A stretch of 62,711 bases of DNA from Paracoccaceae bacterium (lineage in GTDB: Bacteria; Pseudomonadota; Alphaproteobacteria; Rhodobacterales; Rhodobacteraceae): NCBI GenBank assembly GCA_021775315.1, contig JAJFIC010000057.1, positions 1 through 62,711 on the forward strand. Reading direction: 5' to 3'. The translations under genes were made by a program, and so were the position numbers. Below the pieces are notes generated by a model, which worked only from the letters and a program-made list of their open reading frames with translations, searched no databases and was not told the DNA's origin. Below, one piece after another: positions 18,245 to 27,191 of the stretch (its first letter is position 1; each line of letters opens with the position of its first letter).

Positions 18245-19687
18245 ATGTCCGATTTGATTGACGATCCCGAACCCGGTGTGAACGCCCCTGAATTTTCGGT
18301 TTCCGAGATTTCGGGCGTCGTCAAACGCATGATCGAAGGTGAATTTTCCCACGTGCGCATTCGCGGCGAAGTCGGGCGTGTTTCGCGCCCAGCCTCAGGG
18401 CATCTTTATCTCGACCTCAAGGACGACCGCGCAGTTTTGGCCAGCGTCATCTGGAAAGGTGTGGCCAGCCGGCTTATAACCCGCCCCGAAGAGGGGATGG
18501 AGGTCGTCGCCACAGGCCGATTGACCACTTTTCCCGGCCAGTCGCGCTATCAGATGGTGATCGAAAATATCGCACCCGCAGGTGTCGGTGCGTTGATGGC
18601 GATGCTGGAAAAACGCAAAAAGGCGCTGGCCGCCGAGGGGTTGTTTGATCCGGCGCGAAAACAGCCAATCCCCTATTTGCCTGAAGTGATTGGTGTTATT
18701 ACGTCGCCTTCTGGTGCGGTGATCCGCGATATTTTGCATCGCCTGCACGACCGTTTTCCGCGCAAAGTTTTAATCTGGCCGGTTGCGGTTCAGGGTGCAA
18801 AATGCGCGCCCGAAGTAACCGCCGCGATTGCGGGATTTAACAATTTGCATCCCGGTGGTGTCATCCCGCGACCCGACTTGCTGATCGTGGCCCGTGGTGG
18901 CGGCTCGATCGAGGATCTTTGGGGCTTCAACGAAGAAAGCGTTGTGCGCGCGGCGGCGGCCAGTGCCATTCCACTGATATCGGCTGTGGGGCATGAGACC
19001 GACACGACTTTGATCGATTATGCTTCAGACATACGGGCACCGACCCCGACAGCGGCGGCTGAATTGTCGGTTCCGGTACTAACTGATTTGTTGGCGCATT
19101 TGGCGAAACTGGATGAGCGCCGGGCCCGCGCACTTTCAGGCATATTGCAAACCCGACGTCAAAGGGTGCGCGATCTGGCCCGCGCTTTGCCACGACCGGC
19201 CGATATAGTGGCAGCCCAAAGTCAACGGCTGGATCATCTTTCGGCCCGATTGCCCGGGGCGTTAAAGGCTATGGCGCAGGGCAAGCGTGTCAGTTTGGCG
19301 AATGTGTCTGCAGGGTTGCGGCCCGGAATGATGCGCCAGATGCTTGACCAGAAAACCCAGCATTTGAAAAGCCTTAGCAACAGCTTCTCAACCGCTGCGC
19401 GAACCGGAATTGCGCGGCAAAGGGTGCGGCTGGATGGCTTGGAACGGCTGCGCCTGACCTTGGGTTATAAACAAACCCTGCGTCGGGGCTACGCCGTGAT
19501 CCGGGACGAAAATCAATCTGTGATCACAAAACTCGGCGCGGGTCAAAAAGCGGTATCGCTGGAGATCGAGTTTCAGGACGGCCGACTTGCGCTTGTGCAG
19601 GCGGGTGGCGGCACGCCGGTGAGTGGGCCTAAACGCACAAAACCCGCGAAAAAGTACAAGGGCGGTGATCAGGGTTCGCTGTTCTGA
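18245..19687 (+). CDS. xseA: Exodeoxyribonuclease VII large subunit
   Basis: XseA is the catalytic subunit of exonuclease VII, which degrades single-stranded DNA from both ends. The 480-residue protein starts at ATG 18245. It has an N-terminal OB-fold (FSVSEISGVVKRMIEGEF, then RIRGEVGRVSRPASGHLYLDLKD), the catalytic exonuclease domain with LIVARGGGSIEDLWGFNEE, AVGHETDTTLIDYASDIRAPTP-type sequence, and a long helical C-terminus. xseB is not in this window. Its 3' end is 12 bp from the convergent small exported protein gene. Confidence 0.96.
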   Translation: MSDLIDDPEPGVNAPEFSVSEISGVVKRMIEGEFSHVRIRGEVGRVSRPASGHLYLDLKDDRAVLASVIWKGVASRLITRPEEGMEVVATGRLTTFPGQSRYQMVIENIAPAGVGALMAMLEKRKKALAAEGLFDPARKQPIPYLPEVIGVITSPSGAVIRDILHRLHDRFPRKVLIWPVAVQGAKCAPEVTAAIAGFNNLHPGGVIPRPDLLIVARGGGSIEDLWGFNEESVVRAAAASAIPLISAVGHETDTTLIDYASDIRAPTPTAAAELSVPVLTDLLAHLAKLDERRARALSGILQTRRQRVRDLARALPRPADIVAAQSQRLDHLSARLPGALKAMAQGKRVSLANVSAGLRPGMMRQMLDQKTQHLKSLSNSFSTAARTGIARQRVRLDGLERLRLTLGYKQTLRRGYAVIRDENQSVITKLGAGQKAVSLEIEFQDGRLALVQAGGGTPVSGPKRTKPAKKYKGGDQGSLF

Positions 19688-19699
19688 AGGGCCAGCCGT

Positions 19700-20092
19700 T
19701 TAAACCCCAAGATCCGGGGCTTTGCAGGCAATCGGATCTTCGTCGCGCCAGATGACATCAAGGTCTGCCGCCGGTTCACGACCATCTGCACGGGCTGCGT
19801 ACCGCTGACCTTTCAGCAAAAACCGCCAGCATTGTTCGGTTCCGCCGCCTTCATAAACAAAGCAAATCAGTTCCTTGCGGGCGAACCAAACCCCACGAAC
19901 GCATGACCCGTCTGCGTATTGCCAGATGGATTGTTGGCCGGGCAGGTATTGCTCGACGCCGTAGGGTTGACCTTGCTGTGCGAAATAAAGGGTTTTGCCC
20001 TGCGCGTAATCTGCAAATTCCTTCGGCGACAGGATATCCTGTGCGAACAGGCTCGCAGGTAGAAAACTCAACAGGGCGGCAAATTTGAACAT
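19700..20092 (-). CDS. Small exported protein of unknown function
   Basis: From ATG 20092 the 130-residue protein has a signal peptide (MFKFAALLSFLPASLFAQD). The mature part starts ILSPKEFADYAQGKTLYF and has four cysteines (GSCVRG, LICFVYE, EQCWRF, IACKAP) that could form two periplasmic disulfides. An earlier in-frame TTG at 20119 would add nine polar residues before the signal peptide and is less likely. I do not recognise a named domain. It lies close to, and on the same strand as, the alkB-like gene. Confidence 0.75.
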   Translation of the reverse strand: MFKFAALLSFLPASLFAQDILSPKEFADYAQGKTLYFAQQGQPYGVEQYLPGQQSIWQYADGSCVRGVWFARKELICFVYEGGGTEQCWRFLLKGQRYAARADGREPAADLDVIWRDEDPIACKAPDLGV

Positions 20093-20131
20093 CGGCTTCG
20101 GCACCTTAGATCTGATCAATGTTGCCTTTCA

Positions 20132-21229
20132 TTATACAGGGTTTTTGCCTATTGTCGGCCTAAAAAGTGCAAAATCCTGATCGCGCATTCGCACCCAATC
20201 GGCGACTTTTGGGTTCATCACCCGTTTCCAAATCTTTGGTGACAAAGCTAGGCAAGACATCACCGGCAAAGAATAAGGAAGCACGGGCGCGCCTTCCGAG
20301 GCGCGGCTGCGTAAATCGGAATATCGGATCGTCGGGTGGGCGTGATGGTCTGAATGTTTTGGCGCATTCAACATCAGGGCGCTGGAAAACACATGCGGTG
20401 CATTCCAGGAATGGTAAATCGACACGGGTTCGTATTTCCCAGAAGGCAGAATGCGCCGCTCCAACCCGTAATGCTGTACATAATCGCTCAGCAATAATTG
20501 CGTTTGTGCAAGCCCGGCAAACCCAACATAGATGATCAGGCCGAACCAACCCGCCAAAGCGACGGACAAAGCAAGAAAAACCAGCGCGCCGGTACAGTAG
20601 AAAAAATAGGGGTTAGCAAAATGCGAGGCCCCGCGGCCAGCATATGAAAGCCGTGCAATTTCACCGTCCAGACCGGCCCGGAAAGATCCGCGCCAGGCCC
20701 GAAAAAAGAACCGGTAAACACCTTCATTCAACCGCGCAGAGTTCGGATCATTCGGTGTTGCTGCGTGCCGATGATGGACGATCAGATGGGCGCTGGTGTG
20801 ATGACCAAACAGCAAAGAGGTGAAAATCCATTTGCCCAGCGTGTGGCGGATGGTGTCGGGCCGGTGGATCAACTCATGGGCATTTGCGGTGCTGATCGTT
20901 CCAAAAAACAGGCCGAACGCCAGAAAAATCATGACCTTTTCGCCTGTGCCAAGCGCCCCATGGGACACTGTCAAAATGGCGATCGGCAGCAATGCAAGAT
21001 GGGCAAATCCCAAAATCACCGGCACGGAATCCGCCAACAGGGATTCAACCCGGCCGGGATGCCGGTTAACATCGGTCGAGGCCATCAAGGATTCGTCAGC
21101 CAGAAAGGCGAAGATTGTCAGGTAAAAAAGGGTGACAAAGGCCCAGCTGCCGCCAAGAAACGGGCTAAGCGCCAAAAACGGTAGCGGCAACAGGGCCGCC
21201 ATTCTAAAAAACAGGTTTGCAAAAACCAT
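20132..21229 (-). CDS. AlkB-type membrane alkane/fatty-acyl hydroxylase
   Basis: The 365-residue protein is an integral-membrane di-iron hydroxylase. The three histidine boxes of the fatty acid desaturase superfamily are in place: NAHELIH (about residues 115-121), HHTSAHLIVHHRHAATPNDPN (about 142-162) and HSDHHAHP (about 293-300), with YVQHYGLER between the second and third as in AlkB. Hydrophobic helices flank the boxes. True alkane monooxygenases are around 400 residues, so substrate is uncertain: n-alkanes or another aliphatic. No rubredoxin gene is adjacent. It is divergent from fdsB across 231 bp. Confidence 0.85.
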   Translation of the reverse strand: MVFANLFFRMAALLPLPFLALSPFLGGSWAFVTLFYLTIFAFLADESLMASTDVNRHPGRVESLLADSVPVILGFAHLALLPIAILTVSHGALGTGEKVMIFLAFGLFFGTISTANAHELIHRPDTIRHTLGKWIFTSLLFGHHTSAHLIVHHRHAATPNDPNSARLNEGVYRFFFRAWRGSFRAGLDGEIARLSYAGRGASHFANPYFFYCTGALVFLALSVALAGWFGLIIYVGFAGLAQTQLLLSDYVQHYGLERRILPSGKYEPVSIYHSWNAPHVFSSALMLNAPKHSDHHAHPTIRYSDLRSRASEGAPVLPYSLPVMSCLALSPKIWKRVMNPKVADWVRMRDQDFALFRPTIGKNPV

Positions 21230-21460
21230 ACCTGCCCCTCCCTCATTACATCACAGGGTCAATGTGACCGGCAATTCGGGCAGCATCGGGGAATTTCCTT
21301 GATAAATCCTTGTCCTTGCGAACGGTGTTTCGCGCAATTTTAATGATTTTCGGAAATGCGCGCGTATATTCCCGTTTTTTCGTCGCATTTGCAGTGGTGT
21401 CGATGTTTCTACTATTCTATCAAAATGCCTGATTATATCCGTTCAGCGAGGGCTTCAAAC

Positions 21461-23149
21461 ATGGCTATCACAGACCAAAAAGGTGTCTGGAAGTCCGGCA
21501 AGGGCAAAGGTCGGCACGCGCCAAAGGGCCGCCAGTTGGACGATCAGGCACAGGCTGACATCGCGGCATTATTGTCGAGCCAGCCGCGCAACCGTGATTT
21601 GCTGATCGAGTTTTTGCATTTAATCCAAGATGCTTATGGCTGTTTGTCGGCCGCCCATTTGCGGGCGCTGGCCGAAGAAATGCGCATCGGACAGGCCGAA
21701 GTTTACGAAGTTGCAACCTTTTACGCCCATTTTGATGTTGTGAAAGAGGGCGACTCGCCACCGCCTGCGCTGACAATCCGGGTATGTTCGTCGCTGTCTT
21801 GCGAACTGGCCGGGGCGAAGGCGCTTAAAAAAGCATTGGATGACGGGCTTGATGCGCATCAGGTTCGGGTGGTGCATGCGCCCTGTATGGGGCGGTGTGA
21901 TACGGCGCCGGTGCTGGAATTGGGGCATAATCATGTCGATCATGCAACGTTGGACAAGGTGAAAGACGCGATCAGCGATGGTGCGGTCCACGCGCTGGTG
22001 CCTGACTATGAAGCTTTCGCTTCCTATCAGGGCAATGGTGGCTATAAAACACTGGCCGACCTGCAGGGCGGGGCAAAAACCGTTGAACAAGTTCAGCAGG
22101 ACTTGTTGGATGCGGGCCTGCGCGGCATGGGCGGTGCGGGCTTTCCGTCGGGTCGTAAATGGTCGTTTGTGCGGGCTGAGGCGGGGCCGCGTTATCTTGC
22201 GGTCAATGGCGATGAGGGCGAGCCGGGCACGTTCAAGGACCGTTATTTTCTTGAACGCACGCCACATGTTTTTCTGGAAGGCATGCTGATCGCCGCCTGG
22301 GCTGTCGAAGCGGAAAAATGCTTTATCTATATGCGCGATGAATACCCCGCGGTGCTGAAAATTCTACGTCGCGAGATTGCTGCGCTGGAAAGGGCTGGCA
22401 TAGTCAAAACCGGTTATATCGACCTGCGTCGGGGTGCCGGGGCTTATATTTGCGGCGAAGAAAGCGCGATGATCGAAAGCATCGAAGGCAAACGTGGCAT
22501 TCCGCGTCATCGCCCGCCTTTTGTGGCGCAGGTCGGCGTGTTCAACCGACCGACGCTGGTGCATAACGTCGAAACCCTGCATTGGGTGGGCCGGATTTGC
22601 CGCGAAGGCGGGGCTGTTTTTGCCGATCACGGTGCAAATGGCCGCAAAGGCATGCGCAGCTATTCAGTGTCCGGGCGCGTCAATAATCCGGGGGTCAAAA
22701 TCGCCCCTGCCGGTCTGACAATCGATGAGTTGATTGCGCTTTCGGGTGGTATGCTGGATGGCCACATCTTCAAAGCCTATCAACCGGGCGGTCCATCTTC
22801 GGGGCTATTGCCGGCCTCAATGAATGACATTCCGCTTGATTTTGACACCTTGCAGCCGCACGGCACTTTTATCGGCTCAGCAGCGGTTGTTGTTCTGTCA
22901 GATCACGACAGCGCGCGGGCAGCGGCCCTGAATATGCTGAAGTTCTTTGAAGACGAAAGCTGTGGGCAATGCACGCCCTGCCGATCGGGCTGTGAAAAAG
23001 CCGTGAAACTGATGCAGGCAGAGCATTGGGATCAGCAATTGCTGGAAGAATTGTGCGTCACAATGGTGGATGCATCGATTTGTGGTCTGGGTCAGGCGGC
23101 ACCAAATCCGATCCGGATGGTGATGAAACATTTTGCGCATGAGGTTTGA
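21461..23149 (+). CDS. fdsB: NAD-linked formate dehydrogenase beta-type subunit (NuoE-NuoF fusion)
   Basis: This diaphorase-like subunit passes electrons from an Fe-S relay to NAD. From ATG 21461 it has 562 residues in two parts. Residues about 25-165 are NuoE-like with [2Fe-2S] cysteines in CSSLSC and CMGRC. Residues about 200-560 are NuoF-like, with the NADH/FMN motifs GMGGAGFPSGRKW, NGDEGEPGTFKDR and GAGAYICGEESA, and a [4Fe-4S] site in CGQCTPCRSGC and CGLG. Roseobacters usually follow it with the molybdenum or tungsten alpha subunit, but here a YhhN gene follows. An upstream ATG at 21425 has no better ribosome binding site. Confidence 0.88.
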   Translation: MAITDQKGVWKSGKGKGRHAPKGRQLDDQAQADIAALLSSQPRNRDLLIEFLHLIQDAYGCLSAAHLRALAEEMRIGQAEVYEVATFYAHFDVVKEGDSPPPALTIRVCSSLSCELAGAKALKKALDDGLDAHQVRVVHAPCMGRCDTAPVLELGHNHVDHATLDKVKDAISDGAVHALVPDYEAFASYQGNGGYKTLADLQGGAKTVEQVQQDLLDAGLRGMGGAGFPSGRKWSFVRAEAGPRYLAVNGDEGEPGTFKDRYFLERTPHVFLEGMLIAAWAVEAEKCFIYMRDEYPAVLKILRREIAALERAGIVKTGYIDLRRGAGAYICGEESAMIESIEGKRGIPRHRPPFVAQVGVFNRPTLVHNVETLHWVGRICREGGAVFADHGANGRKGMRSYSVSGRVNNPGVKIAPAGLTIDELIALSGGMLDGHIFKAYQPGGPSSGLLPASMNDIPLDFDTLQPHGTFIGSAAVVVLSDHDSARAAALNMLKFFEDESCGQCTPCRSGCEKAVKLMQAEHWDQQLLEELCVTMVDASICGLGQAAPNPIRMVMKHFAHEV

Positions 23150-23203
23150 TCCTATGGCAGGCTGGTATCAACCTGACCAACAGAACGGGTAAAGGAGCGT
23201 AAC

Positions 23204-23845
23204 TTGCTGACCGTATTGCTGTTGCTTTCGGTGTTGAATGCCGCGATTTATGGGTTCTTGGCGCGTCATAAAACGGTGTCGCCGTTTCGGACATTGGTCA
23301 AAACCACGGCAATCGCGTGCCTTGCTGCCTACGCCGCGCTGTCAGGTGGGCCGCTGTTGTTGGTCGCCGGTCTGGCTTTGTCGGCACTTGGCGACTTTTT
23401 TCTATCGCGCGATGGGGACACGCCGTTTCTGGCTGGTATGGCGGCTTTTTTCGCAGCACATCTGGCCTATATCCCGCTGTTTCTAAACCTTGGTGAGGGT
23501 GCCGCACTGATTTCACAGCGTTGGCCGCTCTGCCTGGCAATGGCAATCTATGCCGGGGTCTTAAATCGCATCCTTTGGCCCGGTCTCGGCGCATTTCGCC
23601 TGCCCGTCGCAGGCTATAGCCTGGCCATCGCCTTTATGGGGTTTGCAGCCCTAGGCCTGCCTGCCAGTGGGGGCACCGGCCTTATTCTGCTCGGCGCGGG
23701 TTTCTTTATCCTGTCTGATTCTATTCTGGCTGTCGAAAAGTTCCGCTTGCCGGAAACAGCCACCGCTGCGCGTTTTACCCCTTACGGCGTCTGGGGGTTT
23801 TACTGGCTGGCGCAGGCGCTGATCACGTTTGGCGTTCTGACATAA
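23204..23845 (+). CDS. YhhN/TMEM86-family membrane protein (lysoplasmalogenase-like)
   Basis: The 213-residue protein starts at TTG 23204, supported by AAAGGAG seven bases upstream. It has about eight membrane helices and the conserved family sequence LALSALGDFFLS, AAHLAYIPLF and GFFILSDSILAVEKF. Animal TMEM86 proteins hydrolyse the vinyl ether of lysoplasmalogens. Bacterial YhhN proteins are less well characterised, so activity is inferred. It lies 54 bp downstream of fdsB, probably on the same transcript. Confidence 0.85.
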   Translation: MLTVLLLLSVLNAAIYGFLARHKTVSPFRTLVKTTAIACLAAYAALSGGPLLLVAGLALSALGDFFLSRDGDTPFLAGMAAFFAAHLAYIPLFLNLGEGAALISQRWPLCLAMAIYAGVLNRILWPGLGAFRLPVAGYSLAIAFMGFAALGLPASGGTGLILLGAGFFILSDSILAVEKFRLPETATAARFTPYGVWGFYWLAQALITFGVLT

Positions 23846-23850
23846 AAAAA

Positions 23851-23874
23851 CGGGAGACTGCGAACAGCCTCCCG
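23851..23874 (-). terminator. Bidirectional terminator between YhhN and universal stress protein genes
   Basis: CGGGAG pairs with CTCCCG around a 12-base loop. On the minus strand the stem is followed by TTTTTTTATG, a good Rho-independent terminator for the usp gene. On the plus strand only TCGAGTTT follows, so it may be weaker for YhhN. Confidence 0.8.
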
Positions 23875-23925
23875 TCGAGTTTAACGACCTACGAATAGGT
23901 CATCAGGGAAGATCGTGATGCGATG

Positions 23926-24753
23926 TCAGTGCGACATCAGCACCGGAATCTGCGCAGAGTTCATGGCCGAATTCGTAGCCCCGCCCCACAGATCCTCAAA
24001 AAATTTCGCGTGCTCATAGGCGCCCATAATCAGGATGCCAGCACCCTGTTTTTCAGCGGTTTCCAGCAACACTTTGCCGACCGAGCGTTTGCCTCGGGGC
24101 ACGATTTCGGCCTCGGCCTTGATCCCGTGGGCCGACAGATGATTGGTTACGGCCTCAAGCCGCATCAGAACATCAGCTGTCCCCTGACCGACCGAGATCA
24201 CCGAAACCTCAGATTTTGTTTCAAGAATGTCGATCGCGTCTGACATCGCCCTCGCCGCAGATTTTCCGCCATCCCATGCCAGAACCGCAACACCGTTCAG
24301 CACAGAATCGGGCAGCACTGGCGGCACAACCAAAACAGGTCGCCCGGAATTCAGTGCAATAACATCGGGATGCGGCACCAGATTGCGGTTTTCCCGCGTG
24401 CCGTCATATTGCCCGATCAAAACAATGTCGTAAGTCCGCGCCAGTTCCATCAGCGAATAATCGACATCGCCGCCGCTTTCGATCCAATGCACTTTGTCGC
24501 CTTGCGGCAGGCCCAGAACATCGAAGAAATCAGAATGGATGGTGTCGCGCCGATCCTTTTCGGCTTCGGCAATCACACCGCTTAGTTCAGCAGAGGCATA
24601 GGGCCGCAACGCGGCACTGACTTCGCTGGGGGCATAGGTCAGAACACCGGTCAGGTGGGCATCATATTTTTCGGCCATCATCCGCGCCAGTTTTACGGCC
24701 GATTTGGAACTTTCTGTTCCGCTATACGCCACCAAAATATTCTTGATCGCCAT
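23926..24753 (-). CDS. Tandem-domain universal stress protein (UspA family)
   Basis: The 275-residue protein has two UspA domains: residues 1-145 (start MAIKNILVAYSGTESSKSA) and about 150-275 (VAVLAWDGGKSAARAM, ending MGAYEHAKFFEDLWGGATNSA). The second domain carries the G-x-G-rich end of the nucleotide site; the first has a weaker one. Such proteins are induced by starvation or oxygen limitation. An FNR-type box 60 bp upstream of the start suggests oxygen control here. The ATG has a clear GGAGG ribosome binding site. Confidence 0.92.
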   Translation of the reverse strand: MAIKNILVAYSGTESSKSAVKLARMMAEKYDAHLTGVLTYAPSEVSAALRPYASAELSGVIAEAEKDRRDTIHSDFFDVLGLPQGDKVHWIESGGDVDYSLMELARTYDIVLIGQYDGTRENRNLVPHPDVIALNSGRPVLVVPPVLPDSVLNGVAVLAWDGGKSAARAMSDAIDILETKSEVSVISVGQGTADVLMRLEAVTNHLSAHGIKAEAEIVPRGKRSVGKVLLETAEKQGAGILIMGAYEHAKFFEDLWGGATNSAMNSAQIPVLMSH

Positions 24754-24812
24754 AACGACCTCCTTGATCTGTTCACACTTGTTACGTCTAAAGCGGGTTC
24801 CGCCCTCGTAAC

Positions 24813-24826
24813 TTGATTTGTATCAA
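24813..24826. promoter_or_regulatory. FNR/FnrL-type binding site
   Basis: TTGAT-TTGT-ATCAA is a perfect FNR consensus (TTGAT-N4-ATCAA). It lies 60 bp upstream of the usp start and 105 bp upstream of ftsY. The distance fits activation of usp by FnrL or a related CRP/FNR regulator under low oxygen; influence on ftsY is possible but less likely. Confidence 0.75.
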
Positions 24827-24930
24827 ACGAGATGATCATTCTGTTTCATTGTCGAAAAGGTCGCACTGCCCCCTTTTCCTTGGCTTCGACAGGCTTTAGG
24901 TGGAGAGGGCAGAATGACCAGGGGGCGGCG

Positions 24931-26175
24931 ATGTCGTTTTTCTCAAAACTCAAGAACCGGATGTTCAAATCGTCGTCAAAAATCGACGAAGGGCTTGAAG
25001 CGATCGTTAATGACGGCGGCGAGGAAGAGCAGGCAGCCGAAGTCAGCCCTGCTGCGGTTGCAAGGGTTGTTGAACCGGAAAAACCAGCCGTTGCTGAACC
25101 AGAGCCTGAGCCAGATTTGGTTCCAGAACCTGAGCCTGAACCAGAGCCGGTCGCTGAACCCGCGCCAGTGCAGGAAGTTGAGAGCAAACCAACACCGCAA
25201 CCGCAACCGGATCCCGGGCCTGCACCTGAAGCGGGGCCCGAACCTGAACCTGCACAAGCCGCACCACCCGAAGAAACACAAGCCGCAAAGCCCGGCCTGC
25301 TTGGCCGCCTGCTGGGCCGGGCGGGATCGCAAAAAACCGTCAAGCGAGTGCTTGATGACGCAATGCTCGAAAGCCTCGAAGAACTGCTTATTTCCGCTGA
25401 TATGGGCGTTGAAACCGCGCTCAGGGTTACGGCCAACATGGCCGAGGGCCGCTATGGCAAAAAGCTAAGCGCCAATGACATCAAACAGCTTTTGGCGGAC
25501 GAGGTCGCGCGCATCATGGACCCGGTTGCCAAGCCGATGCCGCTTTATGCAAAAAAACCGCAGGTGGTGCTGGTGGTTGGCGTCAATGGCTCGGGCAAGA
25601 CCACAACCATCGGCAAATTGGCCAGCCAGTTTCGCGCCGCCGGAAAAACCGTCATCATTGCCGCTGGCGATACCTTCCGCGCCGCTGCCGTTGAACAATT
25701 GCAGGTCTGGGGCGAACGTGCCGGTGTGCCGGTTCTGACCGCACCCGAAGGGTCCGATCCCGCCAGCCTGGCCTATGACGCGATGACCAGGGCCGAGGCC
25801 GAAGGTGCCGATCTGCTGATGATCGACACCGCAGGCCGGTTGCAAAACCGCACCGATCTGATGGAAGAACTGGCCAAAATCGTGCGTGTCATCCGCAAGA
25901 AAGACGAAACCGCACCGCATAACACCTTGTTGGTTTTGGACGCCACTACCGGCCAAAACGCGCTGCTTCAGGTCGAGATTTTCCAAAAAATCGCCGATGT
26001 GTCCGGCCTTGTGATGACCAAACTTGACGGCACCGCCAAAGGTGGCGTGCTGGTGGCCCTTGCCGACCGGTTTGGTCTGCCCATCCACGCAATCGGCGTT
26101 GGTGAACAGATCGACGACCTGCAGGCCTTTGACCCCGAAGACTTTGCCAACGCCCTGACCGGCACCGAGGAATGA
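24931..26175 (+). CDS. ftsY: Signal recognition particle receptor FtsY
   Basis: FtsY docks SRP-ribosome complexes at the membrane and hydrolyses GTP with Ffh. From ATG 24931, behind a GGGGGCGG stretch, the protein has 414 residues. The N-terminal A region (about 15-125) is acidic and proline-rich with PEPEPEP runs, followed by the N domain and G domain. GTPase motifs are GVNGSGKTTTIGKLA (about 216-230), DTFRAAA, DTAGRLQNRTDL and TKLDGTAKGG. An upstream in-frame ATG at 24832 has no ribosome binding site and would add a non-conserved leader. Confidence 0.97.
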   Translation: MSFFSKLKNRMFKSSSKIDEGLEAIVNDGGEEEQAAEVSPAAVARVVEPEKPAVAEPEPEPDLVPEPEPEPEPVAEPAPVQEVESKPTPQPQPDPGPAPEAGPEPEPAQAAPPEETQAAKPGLLGRLLGRAGSQKTVKRVLDDAMLESLEELLISADMGVETALRVTANMAEGRYGKKLSANDIKQLLADEVARIMDPVAKPMPLYAKKPQVVLVVGVNGSGKTTTIGKLASQFRAAGKTVIIAAGDTFRAAAVEQLQVWGERAGVPVLTAPEGSDPASLAYDAMTRAEAEGADLLMIDTAGRLQNRTDLMEELAKIVRVIRKKDETAPHNTLLVLDATTGQNALLQVEIFQKIADVSGLVMTKLDGTAKGGVLVALADRFGLPIHAIGVGEQIDDLQAFDPEDFANALTGTEE

Positions 26176-26185
26176 GCGTATCATT

Positions 26186-26270
26186 GTTGCCAAAATACTC
26201 TGGGGGTGAGGCGCCTTGCGCCGAGGGGGCAACGCCCCTTGCTGCCCTCAAGGTTGAGACTGGCCCGTCC
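26186..26270 (+). repeat. Dispersed intergenic element, copy 2
   Basis: The ftsY-EamA gap contains CAAAATACTCTGGGGG followed by two hairpins, GGCGC-CTT-GCGCC and GGGGC-AAC-GCCCC. The core matches the elements after the FG-GAP gene, mrp, murD and recN. It may act as a terminator or mRNA-stabilising structure after ftsY. Confidence 0.55.
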
Positions 26271-26273
26271 TGA

Positions 26274-27176
26274 ATGTCCGATTGGCTGATCTCATTAGAA
26301 GGCTCGCCTGCTGGCCATAACCTCGCCCTTGGTCTGGCATTGATGGCGGCGATTTTGCACGCCGCCTTTGGCGCGTTGCAAAAAGGTCGGCATGACCCGT
26401 GGCTGACCCGAGGGGCCACAGATATCGTTTATGGCGCGATCATGCTGCCGGTCACGCTGTTTGTTGTGCCTTGGCCGGAACCATTTTTGTGGTGGATTTT
26501 GGCCGGGGCCTGGGTCATTCACACCGCTTACAAGCTGATGCAGGCCACGGCGTATACGATGGGCGACTATACCGTGGTCTATCCGGTTGTGCGCGGCACC
26601 GGTCCTTTGGTCACGATCATCGCTGCGGGCTATGTGTTTGGTGAAACCTATGCTGGCATGCAATGGCTGGGGGTGGCGACACTGACTGCAGGTATTTTCG
26701 GGCTTGCGGCCTATAATCTGAACAAGGCCAAAGCAGATCGCGGCCGGTTGCAAATTGCGCTGGTTCTGGCCTTTCTGACCGGCATTCTGACGGCCGGATA
26801 TACCACCTATGACGCTTACGGCATCCGCGCCACAGCCGACCCGTTCACTTTTCTTGCGTGGTTTTTTGTCATCGACGGTTTCGCATTCCCGATCATCGCC
26901 ACGGTTCTTTGGCGGCGTATGTCAAACCCACCAACACTCGCGCCTTTGATGGCGCGCGGCGTTGTCGGGGGTATAATCGCGCTGTTAAGTTTCGGGTCGA
27001 TCATGTTGGCAACCCGGCTTGATAAAGTCGGCGAGGCCGCCGTGCTGCGCGAAACGTCAACCCTGTTTGCCGCCCTGATTGGCTGGCTTTTCCTGAAAGA
27101 AACCGTCGGCCCACGCCGTGCCGCACTTATGGGCCTGATTGCCCTTGGTGCGGTACTTGTGGAATTCGGCGGCTAG
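26274..27176 (+). CDS. EamA-family (DMT superfamily) transporter
   Basis: The 300-residue protein has ten predicted membrane helices arranged as two EamA repeats (about 18-145 and 160-298). Typical features are the YKLMQATAYTMGDYTVVYPVVRGTGPL stretch in repeat one and LRETSTLFAALIGWLFLKETVGPRR in repeat two. Members export amino acids, nucleosides or other metabolites; the substrate cannot be read from sequence. It lies between ftsY and yciB on the same strand, 15 bp before yciB. Confidence 0.88.
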   Translation: MSDWLISLEGSPAGHNLALGLALMAAILHAAFGALQKGRHDPWLTRGATDIVYGAIMLPVTLFVVPWPEPFLWWILAGAWVIHTAYKLMQATAYTMGDYTVVYPVVRGTGPLVTIIAAGYVFGETYAGMQWLGVATLTAGIFGLAAYNLNKAKADRGRLQIALVLAFLTGILTAGYTTYDAYGIRATADPFTFLAWFFVIDGFAFPIIATVLWRRMSNPPTLAPLMARGVVGGIIALLSFGSIMLATRLDKVGEAAVLRETSTLFAALIGWLFLKETVGPRRAALMGLIALGAVLVEFGG

Positions 27177-27191
27177 AGGCATAACACCCCC

